Made by a program: the position numbers and the translations under genes
Shown: piece after piece, positions 1 to 7,210 of the stretch
How the letters are laid out: each line of letters begins with the position of its first letter
Position numbering within the stretch: position 1 is the stretch's first letter
The notes under the pieces: generated by a model
Told to the model about the DNA's origin: nothing
Database searches by the model: none
What the model saw: the letters and a program-made list of their open reading frames with translations, nothing else
Assembly (NCBI GenBank): GCA_023426765.1
Contig: JAEZBW010000104.1
Coordinates: 1-8,353 of the forward strand
From: Bacillota bacterium
GTDB taxonomy: Bacteria; Bacillota; Clostridia; DSM-8532
DNA length: 8,353 nucleotides
Direction of reading: 5' to 3'

Positions 1-1
1 G

Positions 2-1372
2 GATATAGCGGTTTCATGGGCCGGCTGGTTTTACCGGTGGTCCGGTCAATTTACTGCCGAACAGTTCGATGATATTCTGGATTATGAAACCGGCGGAATG
101 CTGGAAATTTGGGCGGAGTTATATGAAATAACCGGAAAAAGCGAGCATCATGAGCTGATGCAGCGTTATTACCGACGCCGCCTTTTTGATCCGCTGCTGG
201 AAGGCGTCGACGTACTAACCAATATGCACGCGAACACAACAATACCCGAGGTGATTGGGGCTGCGAGAGCCTGGGAAGTGACAGGTGAACAGCGCTGGCG
301 GGATATTGTCGAAGGTTACTGGCGTATGGCGGTTACGCAAAGGGGTACATACTGCACCGGCGGTCAGACCTGCGGAGAAATTTGGACACCTCCCCATGCC
401 ATGTCTGCAAGGCTGGGAGAAAAAAACCAGGAGCACTGCACCGTTTATAACATGATGCGTCTTGCGGAATTTCTTTTCCGATGGACAGGGGATCCGGGAT
501 ATGCCGACTATTGGGAAAAAAGCTTGTATAATGGCATTTTAGCCCAGGGATACTGGGAAGGTTCGTTGACTCATGGTTTCCACAGCGAATTCCCGACCAG
601 GGGCTTGATTTCCTATTTTCTGCCGCTGCGGGCGGGATCACGCAAGGGCTGGGGAACACACACCCACGATTTCTGGTGCTGCCACGGCAGCCTTGTGCAG
701 GCTAATGCAACGCATACCCGTGGCATATATTTTGAGGATTCCGACGGTATAACGGTATGCCAGTATATTCCGTCGGTACTTGCCTGGAACAGGAGCGGAA
801 CGGCTGTTGCCATCCGGCAGGAAACAGATACGCAGGCAGGCAGCTGTGCAGCTGTGAACCGGACAAATCTTGATGTGATGCACAGACCCATGTCCCTGAA
901 GATGCATATATCCATAAACTGTGACAAGACTGTGGAATTTGGTTTGAAGCTCCGGTTTCCATGGTGGATAAAAGGGGCCACGGTTTGGGTGAATGGAGAA
1001 AAACAGGCGGTGCAGGCGGAACCGTCCACTTTCTGTAACCTGCAGCGGGTGTGGAAGGATGACAGGATTACTGTCGAACTGGAAAAAGGCCTTACCGTTT
1101 CTCCGCTTCCAGACGATCCCGAGGTGGTCGCCTTTATGGAGGGGCCGGTTGTCCTTGCGGGGTTGTGTGAAGACGACCGGGAACTGGTTGGTGACAGGAA
1201 CCATCCGGAAAAACTGTTGATTCCGGACAATGAAAGGGAATGGAGCAATTGGGTAACGGGATACAGGACCACCGGACAGGACAGGAACCTGCGTTTTGTC
1301 CCCCTGTATGAGATTGGCTATGAGAAGTTCAGTGTTTATTTCCGAATCCGGAAAAAGCCGGGGGAAAAATGA
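2..1372 (+). CDS. GH127/DUF1680-type glycoside hydrolase (probable beta-L-arabinofuranosidase), 5'-truncated
   Basis: The reading frame is open from base 2 to the TGA at 1370-1372, 456 codons, and the start lies left of the window. The Met codon at 98 is internal, because the conserved frame (tryptophan-rich, then ETGGMLEIWAELY) runs through it. Numbering from that Met, the family motifs are GG...GE with E94 (nt 377-379, likely acid/base), EHC with E112 and C114 (nt 431-439), and WCCHG with C194 and C195 (nt 677-682). In GH127 enzymes such as HypBA1, one Glu and three Cys bind zinc and one Cys of the CC pair is the nucleophile of a retaining reaction; all are present here. By comparison with HypBA1 about 200 N-terminal residues are missing and the C-terminus is complete. 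The (alpha/alpha)6 barrel is followed by beta-sandwich segments. GH146 or another DUF1680 relative is possible, so the substrate is not certain. It likely heads or sits within an operon with GH51 62 nt downstream. Confidence 0.88.
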   Translation, partial: DIAVSWAGWFYRWSGQFTAEQFDDILDYETGGMLEIWAELYEITGKSEHHELMQRYYRRRLFDPLLEGVDVLTNMHANTTIPEVIGAARAWEVTGEQRWRDIVEGYWRMAVTQRGTYCTGGQTCGEIWTPPHAMSARLGEKNQEHCTVYNMMRLAEFLFRWTGDPGYADYWEKSLYNGILAQGYWEGSLTHGFHSEFPTRGLISYFLPLRAGSRKGWGTHTHDFWCCHGSLVQANATHTRGIYFEDSDGITVCQYIPSVLAWNRSGTAVAIRQETDTQAGSCAAVNRTNLDVMHRPMSLKMHISINCDKTVEFGLKLRFPWWIKGATVWVNGEKQAVQAEPSTFCNLQRVWKDDRITVELEKGLTVSPLPDDPEVVAFMEGPVVLAGLCEDDRELVGDRNHPEKLLIPDNEREWSNWVTGYRTTGQDRNLRFVPLYEIGYEKFSVYFRIRKKPGEK

Positions 1373-1421
1373 TTCATTTCTTACGGATTGAACGGATAAC
1401 GATTATTTTATTTTGGATAGA

Positions 1422-1427
1422 AGAGGG
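1422..1427 (+). promoter_or_regulatory. Shine-Dalgarno site of the GH51 gene
   Basis: AGAGGG lies 7 nt before the ATG at 1435. It supports that start over the ATG at 1428, which is out of frame. The 62-nt gap after the GH127 stop holds no visible terminator or convincing promoter, so co-transcription is likely. Confidence 0.6.
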
Positions 1428-1434
1428 ATGACAT

Positions 1435-2910
1435 ATGACAAACATGACCTTGGAAACACAAAAAAAAGGGAAAATCAATAAAAACATCTATGGACACTTT
1501 GCAGAGCATCTTGGTCGGTGTATCTATGAAGGCATGTGGGTGGGAAAGGAATCACCCATACCCAATACCGACGGCCTCCGCAACGATGTGATCCAGGCCC
1601 TGCGGGAAATGAAAATTCCGGTTCTGCGCTGGCCTGGAGGTTGTTTTGCCGACACATACCACTGGAAGGACGGAATTGGCCCGTATGAAAACCGGCCAAG
1701 CATGATCAACACACACTGGGGCGGCGTCGTCGAAAACAATCATTTCGGCACCCATGAGTTTTTAAGGATGTGTGAATTGATCGGGGCGGAGCCATACATT
1801 TGCGGAAACCTGGGAAGCGGCACTGTAGAGGAAATGCAGCAGTGGGTGGAGTATATCACCTTTGACGGAAAATCACCCATGTCCGATTTAAGAAGTAAGA
1901 ATGGCAAGCCGGAGCCGTGGAAGCTGACCTATTTTGGTGTCGGAAATGAAAACTGGGGCTGCGGAGGGAACATGCGTGCGGAATATTACGCCGATGAGTA
2001 CCGCAGATATGCCACTTATGTCAGAAACTATGGAGAAAATAAGATCTATAAGATCGCCGGCGGAGCTTCTGTGGATGACTATCACTGGACAGAGGTCCTG
2101 ATGCGGGAAGCCGGAAAACAGATGGATGGTTTAAGCGTTCATTATTACACCCGGACAGCCAAAGAATGGTCCATCAAGGGGTCGGCTACGGAGTTTACCA
2201 AAAACGAATGGTTCGCGGTGATGCAGAATGCACTGTTCATGGAAGAACTGGTGAGTAAGCATTCAAGCATCATGGATCAATATGATCCCGAAAAGAAGGT
2301 CGGGTTGATTGTTGATGAATGGGGCACCTGGTTTGAAGTGGAACCGGGAACCAATCCGGGCTTCCTTTATCAGCAGAATACACTTCGCGACGCACTGGTG
2401 GCGGGTATTCATCTGAATCTGTTCAACAACCATTGCGAAAGGGTGCAAATGGCGAACCTGGCCCAGACCATTAACGTACTGCAGGCAGTTATCCTGACCG
2501 AAGGGGAGAAAATGCTTTTAACTCCCACCTACCATGTATTCCATATGTACAAGGTGCATCAGGATGCAGAGCTGCTGCGTTTGTCGGTGAACTGTGCGGA
2601 TTATGTTGTGGATGGTCAGTCCATTCCAAAAGTGCATGCTTCTGCTTCCATCAATGATGAGAACAAAGTACATGTCACTTTATGCAACCTCCATCCTGAT
2701 GAAGCCGAAAACATTACCTGTTACATCCCGGGCGGCAGCTTCGGCAAAGTCAGCGGGAGCATCTTGACAGCGGATCAAATGAATGCCCATAATACATTTG
2801 AAAATCCTGACGCAGTGAAACCCAAACGGTTTGACGGGGCGGAACTGAAGAGAGGCGAGCTGCATGTTTCATTACCTGCCAAGTCCGTCGTTCTGCTGAC
2901 AATAGAATAA
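1435..2910 (+). CDS. GH51 alpha-L-arabinofuranosidase, cytoplasmic
   Basis: This 491-residue protein releases terminal alpha-L-arabinofuranosyl units from arabinan, arabinoxylan or xyloglucan oligosaccharides by a retaining mechanism. The N-terminus carries the family signature IYGHFAEHLGRCIYEG (residues 18-33), then VLRWPGGCFAD (63-73). The catalytic acid/base is E172 in GVGNENWGCGG (codon 1948-1950) and the nucleophile is E295 in LIVDEWGTWFE (codon 2317-2319). Spacing and order match characterised GH51 enzymes, such as the Geobacillus T-6 enzyme with E175 and E294. A (beta/alpha)8 barrel covers roughly 15-375 and a C-terminal beta-sandwich the rest, ending in the typical AKSVVLLTI. There is no signal peptide or membrane segment, so it should act inside the cell on imported oligosaccharides. 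Length and motifs are normal. A name such as abfA would fit, but several paralogous names exist, so none is assigned. Confidence 0.95.
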   Translation: MTNMTLETQKKGKINKNIYGHFAEHLGRCIYEGMWVGKESPIPNTDGLRNDVIQALREMKIPVLRWPGGCFADTYHWKDGIGPYENRPSMINTHWGGVVENNHFGTHEFLRMCELIGAEPYICGNLGSGTVEEMQQWVEYITFDGKSPMSDLRSKNGKPEPWKLTYFGVGNENWGCGGNMRAEYYADEYRRYATYVRNYGENKIYKIAGGASVDDYHWTEVLMREAGKQMDGLSVHYYTRTAKEWSIKGSATEFTKNEWFAVMQNALFMEELVSKHSSIMDQYDPEKKVGLIVDEWGTWFEVEPGTNPGFLYQQNTLRDALVAGIHLNLFNNHCERVQMANLAQTINVLQAVILTEGEKMLLTPTYHVFHMYKVHQDAELLRLSVNCADYVVDGQSIPKVHASASINDENKVHVTLCNLHPDEAENITCYIPGGSFGKVSGSILTADQMNAHNTFENPDAVKPKRFDGAELKRGELHVSLPAKSVVLLTIE

Positions 2911-2991
2911 AAGGTACTGATCACTCAACAGTAGAGCTAGCGGATGATTTAGGTGATTTTGGTGACGCCTGCTGATTCTCCATGGGGAACC

Positions 2992-3020
2992 TGTATAGCC
3001 TTCAGCAAATATGGTATGAT
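2992..3020 (+). promoter_or_regulatory. Possible extended -10 promoter before the GH95 gene
   Basis: TGGTATGAT at 3012-3020 has the extended -10 form TGn followed by TATGAT (5 of 6 to consensus). A weak -35-like TGTATA sits at 2992-2997 with a 17-nt spacer. Transcription would begin about 35 nt before the GTG start. The 145-nt gap after GH51 gives room for an independent promoter, but the -35 match is poor and read-through from upstream is equally possible. Confidence 0.3.
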
Positions 3021-3041
3021 GGAAGGGCTGAACCATACAAT

Positions 3042-3046
3042 GGAGG
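3042..3046 (+). promoter_or_regulatory. Shine-Dalgarno site deciding the GTG start of the GH95 gene
   Basis: A perfect GGAGG is 9 nt before GTG at 3056. No ATG further downstream has a comparable site before the conserved LWYKKPAGSWNEALPIGNG block, so the GTG start is well supported. Confidence 0.75.
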
Positions 3047-3055
3047 TAAACCATC

Positions 3056-5365
3056 GTGAGCAAAGAATGTGCACATGAGCAGAGGTTATGGTACAAAAAA
3101 CCTGCTGGTTCCTGGAATGAAGCCCTTCCGATTGGAAATGGCAGACTGGGCGGGATGATCTTTGGTCATCCGGCAAATGAGCAGATACAACTGAATGAAG
3201 ATAGTATCTGGTACGGAGATCCCATCGACAGAAACAATCCGGATGCATTGAAAAACCTCCCGGTGATAAGATCGCTTTTGTCCGGGGGCAGAATTAAAGA
3301 GGCCGAGCGGCTTGCCGCTATGGCCTTTTCCGGTGTTCCCGAAAGCCAGCGTCCCTATCAGACGATGGGCGATCTGTTCTTAAACTTTGAGGTAGACGAA
3401 GGCAGTGCAGGGAATTATACCAGAGAATTGAATCTGGAAAATGCAACCGCCACGGTGGGCTTCACCTCGAACGGTGTAAAGTATACCCGGCAGTATTTTT
3501 CAAGCGCGGCAGACCAGGTCATGATCATCCGCATCGCCTCCGACAAGCCCGGAACGATCAGCTTTACAGCGAATCTTCGAAGGGGCAGGTACCTCGATGC
3601 CGTGAAAGCATCCGCAGGCAATACCCTTACGATGTTTGCAAGCTGCAGCTCGGAAGAAGGGATACGGTTTTGTACGATGGTGAGGGCCATTCACGAAGGG
3701 GGCACGGTTTCTACTATTGGAGAAAATCTCGTTGTTGAACAGGCCGATGCGGTAACGTTGCTGTTATCAGCAGCGACAAGCTTTTATCGCGAGGAATATC
3801 AGGAACAATGCGCGGAATATCTGGATCATGCCGCTGAAAAGGGCTATGATGCACTGCTTGCCGATCATGCGGCAGATTATTCCCGATTCTATAACCGTGT
3901 GTCCCTGCAAATTGAAAGCGGGAACGGGAATAGCGGTAAGGACGGGCTGGATACGGCCGAACGGCTGGAAAGACTGAAGAACGGCGAAGAAGATATGGGG
4001 CTGGTATGCCTGTATTTTCAATATGGGCGGTATCTTCTGATTTCATGCAGCCGGCCAGGTACCCTGCCCGCAAACCTTCAGGGCATTTGGAATAAGGACA
4101 TGCTTCCGCCATGGGACAGTAAATACACGATTAATATCAACACCGAGATGAATTATTGGCCTGCAGAGTCCTGCAATCTTTCCGAGTGCCATGAACCGCT
4201 GTTTGATCACATCGAAAGGATGCGCGGCCCCGGAAGGAAGACGGCGCAGGTGATGTATGGCTGCCGTGGCTTTGTGGCGCATCACAACACCGATATCTGG
4301 GGGGATACGGCACCTCAGGACATCTGGATACCGGCCACCTATTGGCCCATGGGTGCGGCATGGTTGTGCCTGCATCTTTGGGAGCATTATGAATTCTGGC
4401 CGGATCAGGCGTTTCTTCAGAAGGCATATCCGGTCATGAAGGAAGCTGCAGAGTTCTTTCTGGATTTCCTGATGGAAGATGATAAAGGGAGATTGGTGAC
4501 CTGCCCTTCTGTCTCTCCCGAAAACACATACATTCTGGATAACGGAGAGCAGGGATGTCTTTGCATCGGGCCTTCGATGGACAGCCAGATTATCCGCATG
4601 CTTTTTACTAGCTGCATCCATGCGGCGCAGACCCTGAACACGGATGCTGCATTTACGGATCAGCTTGAAACAACAATGAACAGGCTTCCCATGCCGCAAA
4701 TCGGAAAACACGGGCAAATACAGGAATGGTCTGAAGATTATGATGAGGCCGAAATAGGGCACAGGCACATCTCCCATCTTTTCGGGCTGCATCCGGGAAA
4801 CCTTTTTACCGTGCAAAAAACCCCGGAGCTTGCTTTGGCGGCCAGAAAAACCCTGGAGAGAAGGCTGGCCCACGGGGGCGGGCACACGGGCTGGAGCAGG
4901 GCCTGGATCATCAATATGTGGGCAAGGCTGAAGGATGGAGAAAAAGCATTTGAAAACCTGATGGAGCTGCTAAAAAAATCCACGCAGGACAATCTGCTTG
5001 ACTCCCACCCTCCATTCCAGATAGACGGAAATTTCGGCGGCACGGCGGGGGTTGCAGAAATGATCGTGCAAAGCCATGAAGGAGGAATAGAGCTTCTTCC
5101 TGCTATTCCTCAAAATTGGCGCTGCGGAAAAGCAAAGGGTTTAAGAGCAAGGGGCGGTTTCACGGTGGATGTCGAATGGCAGGCAGGAGGCCTTACCCAG
5201 GCCTTTATCCGTTCGGAGCTTGACGGGGAATGCGTGGTTATCATCAAACAGAACATTCTTGTCAGCTGTGACGGCAAAACGGTTGATGTGGTACAAAACG
5301 GAAATACAATTTCATTTACAGCGGAAGCAGGAAAAGAATATCTCTTAGCAGGCTGTGATGATTAA
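3056..5365 (+). CDS. GH95 exo-glycosidase, likely alpha-L-galactosidase (or alpha-L-fucosidase), cytoplasmic
   Basis: This 769-residue GTG-start protein is a full-length GH95 enzyme, an inverting family that removes terminal alpha-L-fucose or alpha-L-galactose. The N-terminal beta-sandwich (about 10-260) carries LPIGNGRLGGMIFG (24-37) and LNEDSIWYGDP (46-56). The (alpha/alpha)6 barrel (about 275-660) holds the catalytic set equivalent to Bifidobacterium bifidum AfcA N421, N423, E566 and D766: N360 and N362 in TININTEMNYWPAE, E489 in SVSPEN and D657 in QIDGNFGG. The motif GHRHISHLFGLHPG is at 568-581. A short beta domain closes the protein. The residue two before N360 is Thr358, where fucosidases usually carry His; from memory, Thr here marks the Bacteroides ovatus L-galactosidase. 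There is no signal peptide, unlike many secreted fucosidases. L-galactose on xylan, rhamnogalacturonan II or xyloglucan would fit the arabinosidase neighbours. Family assignment is very secure; the sugar preference is inferred. Confidence 0.94.
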   Translation: MSKECAHEQRLWYKKPAGSWNEALPIGNGRLGGMIFGHPANEQIQLNEDSIWYGDPIDRNNPDALKNLPVIRSLLSGGRIKEAERLAAMAFSGVPESQRPYQTMGDLFLNFEVDEGSAGNYTRELNLENATATVGFTSNGVKYTRQYFSSAADQVMIIRIASDKPGTISFTANLRRGRYLDAVKASAGNTLTMFASCSSEEGIRFCTMVRAIHEGGTVSTIGENLVVEQADAVTLLLSAATSFYREEYQEQCAEYLDHAAEKGYDALLADHAADYSRFYNRVSLQIESGNGNSGKDGLDTAERLERLKNGEEDMGLVCLYFQYGRYLLISCSRPGTLPANLQGIWNKDMLPPWDSKYTININTEMNYWPAESCNLSECHEPLFDHIERMRGPGRKTAQVMYGCRGFVAHHNTDIWGDTAPQDIWIPATYWPMGAAWLCLHLWEHYEFWPDQAFLQKAYPVMKEAAEFFLDFLMEDDKGRLVTCPSVSPENTYILDNGEQGCLCIGPSMDSQIIRMLFTSCIHAAQTLNTDAAFTDQLETTMNRLPMPQIGKHGQIQEWSEDYDEAEIGHRHISHLFGLHPGNLFTVQKTPELALAARKTLERRLAHGGGHTGWSRAWIINMWARLKDGEKAFENLMELLKKSTQDNLLDSHPPFQIDGNFGGTAGVAEMIVQSHEGGIELLPAIPQNWRCGKAKGLRARGGFTVDVEWQAGGLTQAFIRSELDGECVVIIKQNILVSCDGKTVDVVQNGNTISFTAEAGKEYLLAGCDD

Positions 5366-5453
5366 CCCATAAAAGAAAAGCGGATATTTTATGTTACTGT
5401 CCAGAGGTTTTGCAATTAAGAGACAATAATGTTAAAACTGAAATCTGACATTC

Positions 5454-5494
5454 ATGTCATCCTGAGCGCAGCGTATGTCATCCTGAGCGCAACG
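5454..5494 (+). repeat. Two near-identical 20-bp direct repeats, 21 bp apart
   Basis: The segment 5454-5473 (ATGTCATCCTGAGCGCAGCG) recurs at 5475-5494 with one change (AACG for AGCG at the end). The core GTCATCCTGAGCG resembles, from memory, a short interspersed repeat common in many bacterial genomes, usually continuing into GAAGGATCT. The second copy forms the start of the hairpin that follows. Confidence 0.85.
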
Positions 5495-5529
5495 AAGGAT
5501 CTTATGATCAGATCCTTCGTTGCGCTCAG
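5483..5529. repeat. Perfect 20-bp inverted repeat (REP/MITE-like hairpin)
   Basis: The left arm 5483-5502 (CTGAGCGCAACGAAGGATCT) is exactly complementary to the right arm 5510-5529, with a 7-nt loop TATGATC. The stem is GC-rich and should be very stable in RNA. No T-run follows, so it is not a standard intrinsic terminator. It may stop 3' exonucleases and stabilise the upstream GH95 message, or simply be a small non-autonomous mobile repeat. It sits in the 252-nt GH95-GH43 spacer and encodes nothing. Confidence 0.88.
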
Positions 5530-5560
5530 CAGCATAGCCGCAATAATCTATACCTGAATC

Positions 5561-5579
5561 TATTATCCTCCGGATAATA
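5561..5579. promoter_or_regulatory. Inverted repeat upstream of GH43, possible operator or small hairpin
   Basis: TATTATCC at 5561-5568 is exactly complementary to GGATAATA at 5572-5579 around a 3-nt TCC centre. It lies 38 nt before the chosen GH43 start. It could bind a regulator or form a short 5'-leader stem. It lacks the CG-centred form of the LacI-type sites near 7211-7515, so it is probably a different signal or chance. Confidence 0.35.
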
Positions 5580-5617
5580 ACTGTTTAAAGCTATTTACAG
5601 AAAGGATGGAACCCGAA

Positions 5618-7114
5618 ATGCTGGTAACCAATCCGATTCTATGGGCTGATTTGCCCGATCCGGATGTGATCCGCGTTGGTGATACATATTACATGGTTTC
5701 AACGACCATGTTTGTCATGCCGGGAGGTCCGATTCTGAAATCAAAGGATTTGGTGCATTGGGAGTTGGTTTCCCATATCTTCAATACCATTGAAGATAAC
5801 GACATATACCGGTTGAATCACGAAAAACACGCTTATGGCAAGGGGCAATGGGCCACCAGCCTGAAATATCATCGCGGCAGGTTTTACGCCTGTTTTGTTT
5901 GCCATGACATGAAACGTACATACATCTATCATACAGAAGATATTGAAAAAAGCAGCTGGGACAGATATGTGCTGGAGGATGTATATCACGATATGTCTTT
6001 CCTGTTTGATGATGATAAATCTTTTCTTATCTATGGCAATGGAGAAATCTACATTGCGGAGCTGAAGGATGATTTATCCGGGCTGAAAGAGGGTGGCATC
6101 AACCGGCTTTTATTCAGCACTCCTTCCGCGAACATGGGCTTGCGTTGTGAAGGCTGCAGAGCTTATCAACGAAATGGTTTCTATTACCTGTTGTTTATTG
6201 AATGGCCCAAAGAAGGGAATCGCAGAAGGCGCGTAGTCTGTTACCGATCCAAAAGCCTATTGGGTGAATATGAAAGAAAAATCCTTCTGGACGACGATAT
6301 GGGTTACCGGAACCAGGGCATTGCCCAGGGTGTTTTGATTGATACTCCCGAAGGCGACTGGTATTCCATTCTTTTTCAGGATCATGGCGCAGTCGGCAGA
6401 ATTCCGCACCTTATTCCCGCAGCATGGGAGGATGACTGGCCCATCATCGGCTGGAACGGAAAGGTGCCGGAAACATTTGAAATCCCTGTGGAACCCTTTG
6501 CAGCCAAACCGCTGATCATCAGTGATACCTTCAATCATGCGGAAAACCGGCTTGAGCAGCAATGGGAATGGAATCACAACCCATCAAAGCATTGCTGGTC
6601 TTTTATAGAGCGGCCCGGTTATTTGAGGCTGCGTACTGAAAATATCGCGAAAGATATCCTGTCGGCGAGAAATACGCTGACCCAAAGAACAAGCGGCCCA
6701 CGATGCGCTTTTTCCGTAGCGCTGGAGACCGGTGGCCTTAAATCCGGAGATTATGCAGGTCTGGTTGCGCTTCAGGGAAACTACGGAACCATAGGCGTTA
6801 AAAAAGACGAGAACGGTAACAGGGCCGTTGTCGTTTACGGGAGAGATTCCGACGGTCAGCAGATTGTGAAGGATTCTATTCCCATCTCCCATATGAATGT
6901 TCATTTAAAGATTGTTTTTGATTATGAAAATGACAGGGATACAGCCTCCTTCTTTTTCTCGGAAGACGGCATCCATTGGAGTGCTTCCGGATGGGAGCTG
7001 CAGATGAAATATACATTGGATTTATTCATCGGCTATCGCATTGGAGTATTTTATTACTCAGAAAAAGAAGCCGGCGGGTTTGCGGATTTTCAACAATTTA
7101 ACCATTTCTTTTAA
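5618..7114 (+). CDS. GH43 alpha-L-arabinofuranosidase/beta-xylosidase with C-terminal beta-sandwich
   Basis: This 498-residue inverting enzyme should cleave terminal alpha-L-arabinofuranosyl or beta-xylosyl units. The five-bladed beta-propeller (about 4-290) opens with TNPILWADLPDPDVIRVGDTYYMVS. The catalytic triad is D14 of PDP (codon 5657-5659, base), D125 of HDMSFLFDDD (5990-5992, pKa modulator) and E178 of RCEGCRAY (6149-6151, acid). Residues from about 300 form the concanavalin A-like beta-xylosidase C-terminal domain, starting at ISDTFN. The sequence resembles subfamily GH43_12, from memory. I prefer ATG 5618 over the in-frame ATG at 5606: the purine run GAAAGGA at 5600-5606 touches the 5606 codon but is about 11 nt from 5618, and relatives begin just before the TNPI block. 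There is no signal peptide, so it is cytoplasmic. Using 5606 would add only four residues (MEPE). The choice between arabinosidase and xylosidase is open. Confidence 0.92.
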   Translation: MLVTNPILWADLPDPDVIRVGDTYYMVSTTMFVMPGGPILKSKDLVHWELVSHIFNTIEDNDIYRLNHEKHAYGKGQWATSLKYHRGRFYACFVCHDMKRTYIYHTEDIEKSSWDRYVLEDVYHDMSFLFDDDKSFLIYGNGEIYIAELKDDLSGLKEGGINRLLFSTPSANMGLRCEGCRAYQRNGFYYLLFIEWPKEGNRRRRVVCYRSKSLLGEYERKILLDDDMGYRNQGIAQGVLIDTPEGDWYSILFQDHGAVGRIPHLIPAAWEDDWPIIGWNGKVPETFEIPVEPFAAKPLIISDTFNHAENRLEQQWEWNHNPSKHCWSFIERPGYLRLRTENIAKDILSARNTLTQRTSGPRCAFSVALETGGLKSGDYAGLVALQGNYGTIGVKKDENGNRAVVVYGRDSDGQQIVKDSIPISHMNVHLKIVFDYENDRDTASFFFSEDGIHWSASGWELQMKYTLDLFIGYRIGVFYYSEKEAGGFADFQQFNHFF

Positions 7115-7210
7115 CAATAGCAGTCATTTTTATGCTGGAATGGACAGAGCGGGCAATGATGCAAAAAAACTGTCTCCTCATGGCAGATTAGTCGTGGCAG
7201 CCAGTCTGAG

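Noticed and set aside
613..1272. 219-codon minus-strand open frame opposite GH127
   Set aside because: It is Ser/Thr-rich, low-complexity translation opposite a conserved enzyme, with no ribosome binding site or context.
2942..2966. Short tandem-like GATGATTT/GGTGATTT units after GH51
   Set aside because: Three imperfect units of about nine bases in a short spacer are within chance expectation and have no evident role.
4043..4885. 280-codon minus-strand open frame inside GH95
   Set aside because: It is antisense to a strongly conserved GH95 catalytic domain and its translation (rich in Pro, Arg, His and Cys) shows no family motif; it is a shadow of codon bias.
5606..5617. ATG 5606 as the start of GH43
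   Set aside because: The only nearby Shine-Dalgarno-like purines overlap this codon, leaving no spacer; ATG 5618 has a plausible spacing.
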